Shown: piece by piece, positions 1-8,472 of the stretch
How positions within the stretch are numbered: position 1 is the stretch's first letter
Layout of the letters: every line of letters starts with the position of its first letter
DNA from: Coriobacteriia bacterium
GTDB taxonomy: Bacteria > Actinomycetota > Coriobacteriia > WRKU01 > WQUG01
Reading direction: 5' to 3'
Assembly (NCBI GenBank): GCA_009781115.1
Contig: WQYT01000010.1
Span: 1 to 37,411 of the forward strand
Length of the DNA: 37,411 bases
Program-made: the position numbers and the translations under genes
The notes under the pieces: generated by a model
Told to the model about the DNA's origin: nothing
What the model saw: only the letters and a program-made list of their open reading frames with translations
The model's database searches: none

Positions 1-166
1 GATACAGACCGGACTCTGCCGCGCCTGCGATTGCGGCGCCAATCTGCGGGACCGCCGTCTGTGAAAGCCCCATGACCGCCGCAAGCGTGCCGCAGAACTT
101 CAAGAAGTCACGACGCGTAATGCCGCGGGCAGCGAGGCGTCCATAGAGATCAGTCGCTACTGCCAT
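1..166 (-). CDS. NiFe hydrogenase small subunit, N-terminal part (partial, runs off window)
   Basis: Only the first 55 codons are present; the gene continues to the left of the window. The ATG at 166 is preceded by AGGAGG at 175-180, an ideal ribosome site. The peptide has a twin-arginine motif, ITRRDFLKFC, at residues 16-25, followed by an Ala-rich hydrophobic stretch. This form of Tat leader (RRDFLKFC) is typical of small subunits of membrane-bound uptake [NiFe] hydrogenases, which carry the Fe-S relay and are exported folded together with the large subunit. No Fe-S ligands lie in the visible part, so the family call rests on the leader alone. A cbiMQO-type Ni/Co importer further along the window would fit the nickel need. 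Confidence 0.72.
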   Translation of the reverse strand, partial: MAVATDLYGRLAARGITRRDFLKFCGTLAAVMGLSQTAVPQIGAAIAGAAESGLY

Positions 167-570
167 GCCATACACCTCCTTGTGTATATCAACCAGGACA
201 CACTCTCTTTATAGACGTTAACCCGAAGACCCCATGGGTTTGCCCACACTTTGAATGTGTCATTTCCGTATCCATTGTGAATCAACCGGCGTGATTTGTA
301 TAATCAATTTTACTTATAGTTCGTAACAGATTTCATTATATTTGAGAATCGAGGCGCTTAATAGCATAAAGTTGCTATATTCAATGATAACCATGCAAAA
401 GTAGCAGAAATCGTGGAAAATATACTTGAAAGAAAAAAATTGGCGCGAGTGGTGTTTACGCGCTGTAAACGGCGCGTACGCCGTACCTGGCTCCCTTCGC
501 CGTTTAAACCTTGACTTTAGTATGCTTCGCCCCGGTTTTCCTGCAAATAAATGCTATAGTAAGCGTAGCT
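167..570. other. AT-rich divergent intergenic region with palindromes
   Basis: No gene is seen between the divergent hydrogenase and aminotransferase genes. The stretch is clearly more AT-rich than its flanks. It holds an inverted repeat TGATT-N5-AATCA at 292-306, and two adjacent small hairpins: GTTTAC/GTAAAC (454-459/465-470) and ACGGCG/CGCCGT (469-474/479-484). The first resembles the half-sites of Crp/Fnr-family operators, but the spacing differs from the Fnr consensus. Promoters for both flanking genes should lie here; I see no convincing -35/-10 pair for the hydrogenase side. Confidence 0.5.
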
Positions 571-1731
571 ATGACCACCCGTGAACTGATATATCTTGAC
601 CACCCCTCAACCTCTTGGCCCAAGGCCACAGGCGTCGCTGAAGCAATGACCGCAGCGCTTGCCTGCGCGGGCTCCCCTGCGCGGGGGGCCCACCGCGGTG
701 CGCGCGATGCCGAGCGCCTGCTGCGGACGGCGCGCCGCAGTGCCGCAGACTTCTTTGGCGTTGCTGAGGCGCGCAACCTGATCTTTGTGCCGGGGGCAAC
801 CTTTGGGCTTAACTTTGTCCTGAAAGGCCTGCTGAGCCCGGGGGACCGGGTCGCCGTATTCAGTGGCGAGCACAACGCGATCACCCGCCCGCTGGGGGCG
901 CTGGCGCAGCACTGCGAGGTAAAGCTGCGCTGGATTGGCGCTGACAGCGAAGGGGTGATCGATGTTGAAGACGCCCGCCGGGCGCTGCGTGAAGCGCCGA
1001 CCAGGGCGCTAGTCTGCCAGCAGGCCTCCAACGTGACCGGAGCTGTGCAGCCCATCTGCGAACTTGCGACGCTGGCCCACGAACAAGGCGCGCTGATGAT
1101 CGTTGACGGCGCGCAGGCAGCCGGACACCTCCCCGTGCAACTTGAGGCCCTCGGCGCCGACGTCTGGGTTTGTTCGGGGCATAAGGCCCTGCGTGGCCCG
1201 GGCGGCTCCGGGCTTGCCTGGCTGTCGCCTGAAATAAACGTCACCCCCCTGGTGCTGGGCGGTACCGGCACAGGCGAGCGCTTTGCCGACCTGTCGCATC
1301 CGGAGCGTCCGGATGACTATGAAACGGGCACCGCGGCCCTGCCCGCTTACTGCGGGCTGGGCGCTGCCCTTGAAGCGCTCAGCGCCTGCGACGCTGCCTC
1401 CTACGAGGCCGAACGTCGGCTGATCTGTCGCCTGATAGAGGGTCTGGAGTCGCTGGATATCCCCACGCTTCACCTGATCGGCCCCCGCCAGCCACGCCAG
1501 CGTGTGCCGCTCATCAGCTGCTACGACGAGCGTATTGAGAGCAATCAGCTGGCCTTCGAGCTGGACCAGCGCTTCAATATCGCCACGCGGGCCGGCCGCC
1601 ACTGCGCACCCGCGCTCTACGACGCCTTAGGCCTGCCCGCCACAGGGACCCTGCGCTTTGGAGTCGGGCCGGAAAACACCACAGACGAGATCGACTCCGC
1701 TGTAGAAGCGCTGGGCAGCCTGTTGCGCTGA
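571..1731 (+). CDS. Class V aminotransferase / cysteine desulfurase-family PLP enzyme
   Basis: The 386-aa protein is a fold-type I PLP enzyme of the NifS/SufS/Csd group, which removes sulfur (or selenium) from cysteine (or selenocysteine) as a persulfide. Seen: the opening YLDHPSTSWPK, the cofactor motif VDGAQAAG, the PLP lysine in SGHKALRGPGGSG, and a C-terminal loop GRHCAP that supplies the catalytic cysteine. Members of this subfamily occur in bacteria near selenium or molybdenum hydroxylase genes, which fits selAB here, but the substrate is an inference. I chose ATG 571; a TTG at 511 is in frame but adds a tail the family lacks. There is no Shine-Dalgarno before 571, and a TATAGT at 555-560 would start the transcript about 4 nt upstream, so the mRNA may be nearly leaderless. 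Confidence 0.85.
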   Translation: MTTRELIYLDHPSTSWPKATGVAEAMTAALACAGSPARGAHRGARDAERLLRTARRSAADFFGVAEARNLIFVPGATFGLNFVLKGLLSPGDRVAVFSGEHNAITRPLGALAQHCEVKLRWIGADSEGVIDVEDARRALREAPTRALVCQQASNVTGAVQPICELATLAHEQGALMIVDGAQAAGHLPVQLEALGADVWVCSGHKALRGPGGSGLAWLSPEINVTPLVLGGTGTGERFADLSHPERPDDYETGTAALPAYCGLGAALEALSACDAASYEAERRLICRLIEGLESLDIPTLHLIGPRQPRQRVPLISCYDERIESNQLAFELDQRFNIATRAGRHCAPALYDALGLPATGTLRFGVGPENTTDEIDSAVEALGSLLR

Positions 1732-1884
1732 CAGGTGACGCGACGGCGCCTGTCCGGGCCCGGCCCGATGACATCTGCCCACCAGCGCCCGTCTTACGCC
1801 TCTGCATGAATTCTTGCTTTACGGCCTTTTCCCCGATAAGAGGTGATAGAATATAAGCTTCTTTTGGGCGAGAAATATACGGGT

Positions 1885-1948
1885 GCACTGCTGCTGAGTG
1901 GCTGTGTTGCACGCCCAGTACGCGATAACAGTCACTCAGCAGCAGTGC
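1885..1948. terminator. Long inverted repeat overlapping the 3' end of the radical SAM gene
   Basis: A perfect 16-bp inverted repeat has arms at 1885-1900 and 1933-1948, separated by 32 nt. The right arm is inside the last codons of the minus-strand radical SAM gene. The element lies between two convergent genes (stops at 1731 and 1932), so a role as terminator or 3' mRNA stabiliser is likely. There is no clear U-run directly after either arm. The rest of 1732-1931 shows no gene. Confidence 0.5.
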
Positions 1949-3230
1949 GCCTGAGGCCCAATTCTTTTGCTGTCTCCTCCATGAACAAACGAATCTGATC
2001 TGCGTTCAGATGTTTTGTTTCGATCATCGGCGCCCGCGTGCTGAACTCCTCCCAGGACTGAGGAATAATCCTTATCCCCAGCTCATCAGCGCGCTCATAA
2101 AGCGGCGTCCCCGGATAGGGGCAGGTGTAGCTGATCGCTATGGTGGCCCCGGTTTCTGCCAGCTCCCTGACAAAGCTTCTGGTTTCTGTCAGGGTCTGAA
2201 GCGTATCTTCAGGAAAGGGCGTCATGAACGAGCACAGCACGTCAATATCCAGCTCACGCGCCTTACGCACGGCCCGGCGCACCAGATCCTTGTCGATCCC
2301 CTTAGCTGACTGCATGATCTCCTCAGCGCCCGATTCAACGCCATACTGCAGGCCATCGCAGCCAGAAGCCGCCATCACCTCCAGAAGCTCATCGTCAACC
2401 CGGTCAACCCGCGTCGCGCAGCCCCAGGTGATCCCCAGGCACGATCTTTGAAGCGCATCACACATCTGCAGCGTCCAGTTACGGTTCACCGTAAAGATAT
2501 CGTCAGAGAAAAACACGTCGGTTATGCCATAGGATTCTTTGAGCATCTTCAGCTCGCCTATAACGTTTTCCGGGCTGCGGTAGTGTCGTCTGCCCTTCCA
2601 GATGGCCGAGGCGCTGCAAAAACTGCACTGATAGGGACAACTGCCCACAGAGGTCAGCACCGTCGTGCGATCACGATACAAGCCGATTGGAAAGAGGCTG
2701 CGGTCTGCCCAGGGCAAAAGATCAGGGTCCCCCAGAGGCTCGGCAGCATTGCCCTTGATCGCCCGGTTCTTGCCGCTGCGATAATGCAGACCGGGGATCG
2801 ACTGAGGTTCCACCGGCTTTTTGCTGACCAGACGCCGGGCAAGCTCCGTGAAGCTCTTTTCGCCCGGGCCAGCGATCACGTAGTCCGCCGCCGATTCACG
2901 AAGACTTTCCTGCGGCAGAATGCTGGGATGAGGTCCGCCCACGACAACTTTTACCGCAGGGTGCGTTTTCTTTACCGCGGCTGCAATCTCTTTGGCAGCC
3001 GTCCAGGTCTCGGTCGTGGCAGAAATTCCCACCACGCGGGGCTTCTCGAAAGCAAGCAGCCCCCGCAATCGCTCCGGATTAAGTCCGCTTAAGTTGAAGT
3101 CAACTGCCGTAACCGACAGTCCTGCTTGCTCACAGCTGGCCCCGATCGAGGCCAGACCAAGAGGAGGAGAGAGTTGGGCGTGCGTACTACGCACGCCCAA
3201 CGGAGCCGCAACCAATAAGACATCAGCCAT
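1932..3230 (-). CDS. B12-binding-domain radical SAM protein
   Basis: The 432-aa protein has an N-terminal cobalamin-binding-like Rossmann domain (residues about 1-135, with the family opening SPPLGLASIGA and a VGGPHPS segment) followed by a radical SAM domain. The [4Fe-4S]-SAM ligands are in SCPYQCSFC, the standard CX3CX2C spacing. This class B architecture is seen in enzymes that methylate unactivated carbons or perform ring rearrangements; the substrate cannot be read from sequence. It is the last gene of the AOR operon, 32 nt after the preceding gene, so it may modify the enzyme, its pterin cofactor or the small partner protein. This differs from the SPASM-type radical SAM partner (Cmo-like) known beside archaeal AOR genes. 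Confidence 0.85.
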   Translation of the reverse strand: MADVLLVAAPLGVRSTHAQLSPPLGLASIGASCEQAGLSVTAVDFNLSGLNPERLRGLLAFEKPRVVGISATTETWTAAKEIAAAVKKTHPAVKVVVGGPHPSILPQESLRESAADYVIAGPGEKSFTELARRLVSKKPVEPQSIPGLHYRSGKNRAIKGNAAEPLGDPDLLPWADRSLFPIGLYRDRTTVLTSVGSCPYQCSFCSASAIWKGRRHYRSPENVIGELKMLKESYGITDVFFSDDIFTVNRNWTLQMCDALQRSCLGITWGCATRVDRVDDELLEVMAASGCDGLQYGVESGAEEIMQSAKGIDKDLVRRAVRKARELDIDVLCSFMTPFPEDTLQTLTETRSFVRELAETGATIAISYTCPYPGTPLYERADELGIRIIPQSWEEFSTRAPMIETKHLNADQIRLFMEETAKELGLRRTAAE

Positions 3231-3262
3231 TGGTCTTGTCGCCCCCTACCCCTCTCACTCTT

Positions 3263-3817
3263 TTACGCCTCCGTATCTTCGGAGACTTCATCCTGCATTG
3301 CAGGCCCAGTACTCTCTTCATCGTTTTCAGAAGACTCAGAAACGCCATCAACCTCAGCCAGAACCTGCCGATACGCCGCAAGACGCTCCTGGAGCAGCTC
3401 CTTGATAAACGGCATGGCTTTGCCAAATATACTCTCTTGAGCGTTCACTTCACGGATAGCCGTGGCAAGTTCGTGATCTTCGATTGTCTTATCAATCCAG
3501 TCCGCAAGCACGCCAAGATCAACATAGCCGATCTTTTCGAATTGCACCTGAAGGGGGTCTGCGACCCCCTCCGGTTTCCGCATAAAATCTTCAACGGCAG
3601 CAAGCGAATAAAGACGCTGTGGCAGAGACCCGGACATCATTCCATAGGTCGCGCCAAGAATACTGTGATCATAATCAGTTTCAATCTGCGCTGCACGCGC
3701 CACACTGATCGAAGGTTCGCCAAGTACGGGCACCTTCAGTTCAACCATCTTACCATCGGGCATCTGCGCCTGTTTAAGGCGATACCCTGCTTCTTCAGAA
3801 AGTAATGTCGTAGCCAT
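3263..3817 (-). CDS. Conserved small AOR-operon protein, YdhW-like by position
   Basis: The 184-aa protein has no recognised domain, signal peptide or membrane segment. Its first codon overlaps the stop of the AOR gene by 1 nt, implying translational coupling. The N-terminal 140 residues look folded and helical. The last 30 are acidic and Ser/Glu-rich, likely disordered. In E. coli the AOR-family gene ydhV is followed by ydhW, a protein of similar size and unknown role, so the gene order suggests an equivalent; I infer this from position only and could not compare sequences. It may be a small subunit or assembly factor. Confidence 0.6.
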   Translation of the reverse strand: MATTLLSEEAGYRLKQAQMPDGKMVELKVPVLGEPSISVARAAQIETDYDHSILGATYGMMSGSLPQRLYSLAAVEDFMRKPEGVADPLQVQFEKIGYVDLGVLADWIDKTIEDHELATAIREVNAQESIFGKAMPFIKELLQERLAAYRQVLAEVDGVSESSENDEESTGPAMQDEVSEDTEA

Positions 3818-5934
3818 CAGGACAGCTTCCCCGCCTTCTCCAACGCATCAGCAACCGGCTTAAGATCAAGCTCTTCAAGCGTCTTGCGTGTTGGGACTCC
3901 GTTAGTGTCCCATCCTTCAAACGCATAATATTTCTGCTTCCAGGCATCCAGTTTGTCGCGGTCAAGCTTACGTCCCGTACAATCATGGAACTCCCATTTG
4001 CCATCAATATACGCAGGCAGTAAGTACGGCGTCGCTCCTCCTGGCTGGGGCACATCATAGGCATAGTTGGTAAAGTGCTCCATGTCAGCCTTGCGTCCCT
4101 GCAGGCACCAGATCGCACGATCAAAGTTCCAAATCTTGCGTCCTGTTTCCATGCCCTCTTCAAAGCTCTCATTTTTAGCAGTGACCGCCTTGACTATGCG
4201 CGGCTCAATGACCCCGGTAAGGCCCTTGTTGTCCGGCGTATAGGTATTCCAAAGATCTGCGTATGACCAGTCACAGAACAACATCGACTGTTTATAGTAG
4301 CGCGTATAGTGCCGATACCAGGCAACCAGATGAACCGCCGAGTCAGAATAGATCCCTTCGTCGCTATAATCAAGCAGCTTCTCATCCTTATACTTCTCTC
4401 CGCCGCGGGCGCAGACTTCACCGATCGTCTTGTTCAGCGTCTCGGCGGTATAAGGGGTGTCAATGCCTAATAAATGCGAAAAGGTCGGAACCCAATACAC
4501 ATGCGGGTTGAAATCGTGCTCATTACAATCACGATCACCCAGAAGCGTACTGTAGCCCCACTCAACCTCAGCGCGCACGTCATAATGCTGCGAGTAGCCC
4601 CAGGCATCTACGGGAAGATCCCCAGAAGTAGTGTCCTTGTCAAAACGCCCCAGCGCCTCGGCGCCCTGGGCAATACCCATATGCAGGTATTTACCAACAT
4701 CTTCCCGTTTGGCGACTTTCTCGAAAAATGCCGCAGCAAAGGCGTCAGAACCCCAGAGCTCCATAGGCAGATCGGTATCGATCTCTTTGCCCGGGCCTAA
4801 AATCCCCTTCTTCCATAACGTTTGTATCCAGGGAAGCATCTGGAGAAGCGTAAACGCATTAGCGCCATAGCGCTGCATCATATCCGAGGCGTCCAGCACC
4901 GTCTGCGTTGCCTTCCCGTGCGCCGCAGAGTCAGCGCCAGAATAGAAAGCAAAGTCAACGCAACTGGAGCCGTTGCTCTTTCCAGACTGCCAGCGACGAC
5001 GACAGCAACGGTGACACGCCATACAGCCGTACGGAACGCTCGGTTGATCGGTCGGAGCGCCAAGCTCAACAGCCCCACCGGGCCGCTCTCCAAAGGTTTG
5101 CTCAATCACGCCCATATGATAGACCGGGGAAAGCCCGGTGAAGGTCTCGACCGTTGCGTCTCTTGCAGAGTACTGTTGTGCCCAAAGACGCGTATCCACG
5201 AGCTCTTTCATGTCAGCAGGTACCACTTCTCCGGTACCGATTACGCTGACAGCTTTAAGGTTCTTTGAGCCAAAGACCGCGCCAAAGCCACCTTGCCCGG
5301 CGCCATTTCCACCTTCATGGATGAGCGACGCAAGAGGAGAGAGGGTCTCGCCCAGTGGCCCTATGGCAAGAACGCAGGGGTCGAAAATCGTGTTGCCGGA
5401 GTCCCGACCCTTCTCGATACTATACCAGCCTTCGCCGTACTGACGCCCTGAGGAGTTGCGCACGCGGCGCCATATCTCTTCCTGCGTTTCATAGGTATCA
5501 AGGCCCCAGACGCCCGTGGCGCTCTGGATGGTGACCTTGTCGTTGCGAATATCGATCCAGCAGGGCTCCTTCGCCTTACCTTTGATTACAATCCCGTCCC
5601 AACCGGCATATTTGAGCATCCCCGAGAAACGGCCCCCAAAGTTTGAACGCGTGAACCAGTTAATCGGATAACCCTGAGTGCCGATAGCCTGGACTTCCGT
5701 GCGCCCAGACGCAGCTGGCGCGATCGTACCAGACAGCGGCGAGGTCATGATCGTAAGGACATTCTTAGGATCAATTCCTTCGACGGTCGGGTCTTCGCAT
5801 TCATCAAAGAAGATTGCCGTACCCATACCGTGTCCGCCACCATACTTTTTATATTTACCTGTGTCGATTGTCGAAACTTTCTTGTTCGTCAAATCAACCC
5901 TTAATATTTTTCCCATGTAGCCATCATTTGCCAT
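3817..5934 (-). CDS. Aldehyde:ferredoxin oxidoreductase-family enzyme (YdhV-like, W or Mo bis-pterin)
   Basis: The 705-aa protein matches the AOR family in length and layout. It opens with GKILRVDLTNKK, carries the pterin-domain stretches IMTSPLSG, SGRTEVQ and GGRFSGMLKYAGWDGIVIKG, a glycine-rich GAGQGGFGAVFGSKNLKA, and a CMACHRCC cluster near residue 301 that gives the CX2CX3C part of the [4Fe-4S] site. The block GDRDCNEHD near 466 supplies further conserved pterin/cluster residues. The C-terminus GVPTRKTLEEL resembles E. coli YdhV, which binds a bis-molybdopterin Mo centre. The reaction is unknown; carboxylate/aldehyde or another two-electron redox step is the family norm. It has no signal peptide although its ferredoxin partner has a Tat leader. 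The ATG has an AAGGAA ribosome site. Confidence 0.85.
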   Translation of the reverse strand: MANDGYMGKILRVDLTNKKVSTIDTGKYKKYGGGHGMGTAIFFDECEDPTVEGIDPKNVLTIMTSPLSGTIAPAASGRTEVQAIGTQGYPINWFTRSNFGGRFSGMLKYAGWDGIVIKGKAKEPCWIDIRNDKVTIQSATGVWGLDTYETQEEIWRRVRNSSGRQYGEGWYSIEKGRDSGNTIFDPCVLAIGPLGETLSPLASLIHEGGNGAGQGGFGAVFGSKNLKAVSVIGTGEVVPADMKELVDTRLWAQQYSARDATVETFTGLSPVYHMGVIEQTFGERPGGAVELGAPTDQPSVPYGCMACHRCCRRRWQSGKSNGSSCVDFAFYSGADSAAHGKATQTVLDASDMMQRYGANAFTLLQMLPWIQTLWKKGILGPGKEIDTDLPMELWGSDAFAAAFFEKVAKREDVGKYLHMGIAQGAEALGRFDKDTTSGDLPVDAWGYSQHYDVRAEVEWGYSTLLGDRDCNEHDFNPHVYWVPTFSHLLGIDTPYTAETLNKTIGEVCARGGEKYKDEKLLDYSDEGIYSDSAVHLVAWYRHYTRYYKQSMLFCDWSYADLWNTYTPDNKGLTGVIEPRIVKAVTAKNESFEEGMETGRKIWNFDRAIWCLQGRKADMEHFTNYAYDVPQPGGATPYLLPAYIDGKWEFHDCTGRKLDRDKLDAWKQKYYAFEGWDTNGVPTRKTLEELDLKPVADALEKAGKLS

Positions 5935-5981
5935 GGCAGTGTTCCTTTCTTTACTAATGACCCTGACGAGAGGCGGGATTC

Positions 5982-6851
5982 TTATCCCTCTGAGACCGTT
6001 GCGCCTCCGGCCGCGGCCTGCATCGCTTTAAGCTGGTCAGCCGACCATTCGCCACCGTCGCCCGTTGGCAAGCCGTATGCCGCCCACTTCGGATCAACAT
6101 CGACACTGCGCAGATTTACTTCATAGCCTTCCAGTCCATCGACTTTTGGAAGCTCGGTAGTATACTTGATGGCGCGCATCGGGCAGACCTCTTCGCAGGC
6201 ATGTTTGCCGTCGGGGCCACCCTTCTCGCTCCAGTACTTGCTTGTCACGCAGAGATCACACTTCTGAGAAGTCTTGGTAGTGGGATCCCATTGCACGCGC
6301 GCTGTTTCAAACGGGCAGGCTTCAATGCACTTTTGGCAGCCGATGCATTTGCGCGCATCGACGGTGCGCACATTGCCGTTGGCTGTGTCTACGTGGTTAG
6401 CGCCCGTTGGGCAAGCTGCCACACACTTAGGATCCTTGCACTGATGGCACTGCGCCTGACGGGCGCCCTGCGGATAAGGTGCAAAGGGGTTGAACATAAT
6501 CTGAATACGCGACAGCTCATAACTGGCTTTACCATAATGCACTGACGAGCAGGCGATCATGCAGCTGGTACAGTTCGCGCACTTCTTTGTGTCAACTAAC
6601 AGCGCGCCTTTTGAAGTTGGATATGCAACGACGTTATTGGGGAGTGCGAAGGCCAGAACACCCTGACCAATCAGAAGGGCGCCAGCTCCTACAACGCCGG
6701 TACTGAACAGGAAGCGCCGGCGTGTCATGCCCTGGTCGCTGGCTGGTTGAGCCGCGCCGGAAGACGCCTTCTTTCCTTCAGCAACATGAACTTTGACCGC
6801 AGTATCTGTCTGCGCCTCTTGTTCAGGTGTAATGATTTTTTCTTCACTCAT
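5982..6851 (-). CDS. Tat-exported four-cluster ferredoxin subunit (HybA/FdnH/YdhX-like)
   Basis: The 289-aa protein has a twin-arginine motif MTRRRFLFS at residues 42-50 and a hydrophobic segment after it, preceded by an unusually long (about 40 aa) polar N-tail. The mature part has four [4Fe-4S] binding sets: CANCTSCMIAC, CHQCKDPKCVAACP, CIGCQKCIEACP and CDLC paired with CEEVCP. This is the classic electron-transfer subunit that bridges a catalytic subunit and a membrane cytochrome b. It lies 21 nt after the cytochrome b gene and 47 nt before the AOR gene, so all should be one operon. The enzyme likely passes electrons to or from the quinone pool. Confidence 0.88.
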   Translation of the reverse strand: MSEEKIITPEQEAQTDTAVKVHVAEGKKASSGAAQPASDQGMTRRRFLFSTGVVGAGALLIGQGVLAFALPNNVVAYPTSKGALLVDTKKCANCTSCMIACSSVHYGKASYELSRIQIMFNPFAPYPQGARQAQCHQCKDPKCVAACPTGANHVDTANGNVRTVDARKCIGCQKCIEACPFETARVQWDPTTKTSQKCDLCVTSKYWSEKGGPDGKHACEEVCPMRAIKYTTELPKVDGLEGYEVNLRSVDVDPKWAAYGLPTGDGGEWSADQLKAMQAAAGGATVSEG

Positions 6852-6872
6852 AAGAGAAACAGTCCTTTCTTA

Positions 6873-7745
6873 CTAGCGGTCAGCCTGCTCGGACGCGCTA
6901 TCTTCAGCCTCAGCGTCATCTGCGGTGATCTTTGCAAACCAGCCGGGATAACCCTCGCGCGCCTCGTCAACTGACATATAGCCGGAAAGCATCGAGTGCA
7001 GACCGGGCCATGCCGACGGAATAATCACACCAAAGAACAGGTGTGCCAGCAGGAACAGAGTGATCAGGATGGCGGACAGATCATGCGTGATGGTAATCAC
7101 GTGCATTAATCCTGCCGGCATCGCATGGATCACATGCGCAAGTACTTTGAGAATACCGGTGATCACGAGCAGCGCTGCAGAAAGTACCGCAATAATAAAG
7201 GCCAGTTTCTCGGACTCATAGAATTTATCTTCGGGGGGCATGGAGTACTTCTTGAAACCCATCATATGACCATAGTGCTGGATCGAGTACTTCACGACAT
7301 TTTTTGTTGGCAGATGCTCTTTGAGCTTTCCTGACGTAATGATGGTATCAGCCAGGTAGTAAAACGTGCCAAACAGGAAGAACCAGGCCGCCACATAGTG
7401 GAGGTTCATTGCAAGCCAGGTCGGCTGGCCGCCCGCAAGCGCTGATTTCATGAACCACACGCCCAGCAGTCCGCCCGTTACAATCAGGGCAAACGTACCA
7501 ACGCCGTGAGTCCAGTGCTCAAGTCGAGCCGCCCCATCGTGGCGCAGCACTCGGTCGCCATCGATAAAGGTCTCGTGGCGCTTCGTGCGTCCTGCAACCA
7601 GCAGCCCAAAAAAGGGCGCCAGAATCAGGAGTGGCCACAAGATGTTGAAGAGTAGATGACCTGTGTTCGCTGCTATAACAGCACCGACAATGCCTGCGAT
7701 CACTAAGATCAAAAACAGGAACAAGGTCCGTCCGGGATGAGACAT
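6873..7745 (-). CDS. Membrane cytochrome b subunit (FdnI/YdhU-like)
   Basis: The 290-aa protein has at least four or five membrane segments and paired histidines suited to b-haem binding: LEHWTHGVG, MNLHYVAAWF, and a late helix with THDLSAIL and AHLFFG. It resembles the gamma subunits of formate dehydrogenases and YdhU, the quinone-reactive anchor of such complexes. I start at ATG 7745, with GGGTAGG just upstream; an in-frame GTG at 7757 is possible. It is the first gene of the minus-strand operon cytochrome b, ferredoxin, AOR, YdhW-like, radical SAM. Confidence 0.85.
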   Translation of the reverse strand: MSHPGRTLFLFLILVIAGIVGAVIAANTGHLLFNILWPLLILAPFFGLLVAGRTKRHETFIDGDRVLRHDGAARLEHWTHGVGTFALIVTGGLLGVWFMKSALAGGQPTWLAMNLHYVAAWFFLFGTFYYLADTIITSGKLKEHLPTKNVVKYSIQHYGHMMGFKKYSMPPEDKFYESEKLAFIIAVLSAALLVITGILKVLAHVIHAMPAGLMHVITITHDLSAILITLFLLAHLFFGVIIPSAWPGLHSMLSGYMSVDEAREGYPGWFAKITADDAEAEDSASEQADR

Positions 7746-7889
7746 AAGCCTACCCACTTTCTACTTGGTCGCCGCCCAGGCCCAGTCCTGGAGAGCGCCA
7801 AGCAACTAGTTGAACAGCTCCATCATAGTACTCCCGGCAGGGCGTACGTAAACGTTGCGACAAACGGCATATTCTCTGTGGTAAGCGTT

Positions 7890-7907
7890 AGTATATTTGA
7901 TAAATAT
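7890..7907 (-). promoter_or_regulatory. Putative -10 box and palindromic operator of the AOR operon
   Basis: Upstream of the cytochrome b gene the minus strand reads TATACT (7895 to 7890), a good -10. It overlaps a perfect AT-rich inverted repeat ATATTT-GAT-AAATAT (7893-7907). No matching -35 is evident, so activation by a regulator is plausible. E. coli ydh is Fnr-activated, but a canonical Fnr site is not present here. A separate 10-bp palindrome CAACTAGTTG lies at 7803-7812. Confidence 0.4.
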
Positions 7908-7947
7908 TATGGATGTGATAAGCATTTCTAATCAACGAAAGCGCTGG

Positions 7948-8472
7948 TCAGGACTGCCATGAGGTTGCCGTAGCACACGCAAAGTCAATAAATTCCTCCG
8001 GGCGCTCCAGACCGTCAATAAGGGGCAGCGCCTGATAGCCGGGCGCCTCGATGCTTGCGCCACCGGGCGCGGCGCCTGCGGCCAGACGCCCGGCCACCGC
8101 AACCACCCAGCCGTTGTCTTTTGCCGCGATATCACCAGGATGCGTTGCCGTGACAATCGCCGGAATACGCGGGTCGCGCACGCCCTCCAGCACCACGTAG
8201 TCCTGGTCGTAGTGGGCCAGCACCTCATCGATAGTCAGCGGACGATCGAACAAGATATCGGTCTCAAAGTCGCCGAGCGCCGTGACGGGGGCAGCCCCCG
8301 CCCGGGCGTGGCGCGCGGTATTGGTCCCCGGCGTGTCCAGCGCAAAGCCTTCGGCGTGAATCCGCTTGACCGAGCCCACGGTATAGTCGCGCGCCCGCAG
8401 GCCCGCAATAAGAATCTCTGCCAGAGTGGTCTTGCCGCTGCCGGAAAACCCGATCAGTGCGATCACCTTCAT
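7948..8472 (-). CDS. mobB: Molybdopterin-guanine dinucleotide biosynthesis adaptor MobB
   Basis: The 174-aa protein starts with a P-loop, GFSGSGKTTL (residues 8-17), and has the MobB layout: a SVKRIHAEGF segment, a TNTARHARAGA segment, DQDYVVLEG and a late loop. MobB is a GTP-binding helper of MobA in attaching GMP to molybdopterin, giving the MGD cofactor of formate dehydrogenase-type enzymes. Its ATG overlaps the fdhD stop (ATGA), so the two are translationally coupled, matching a role in maturing a Mo/W enzyme. Confidence 0.85.
   Translation of the reverse strand: MKVIALIGFSGSGKTTLAEILIAGLRARDYTVGSVKRIHAEGFALDTPGTNTARHARAGAAPVTALGDFETDILFDRPLTIDEVLAHYDQDYVVLEGVRDPRIPAIVTATHPGDIAAKDNGWVVAVAGRLAAGAAPGGASIEAPGYQALPLIDGLERPEEFIDFACATATSWQS

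Noticed and set aside
292-306. Fnr site before the hydrogenase gene
   Set aside because: The half-sites are 5 nt apart with an altered core, not the TTGAT-N4-ATCAA form.
511-570. TTG start at 511 for the aminotransferase
   Set aside because: The extra 20 residues do not fit the family, and the region looks like promoter sequence.
2448-3092. Plus-strand open frames over the radical SAM and AOR genes
   Set aside because: They are reverse-strand shadows of high-GC genes without ribosome sites.
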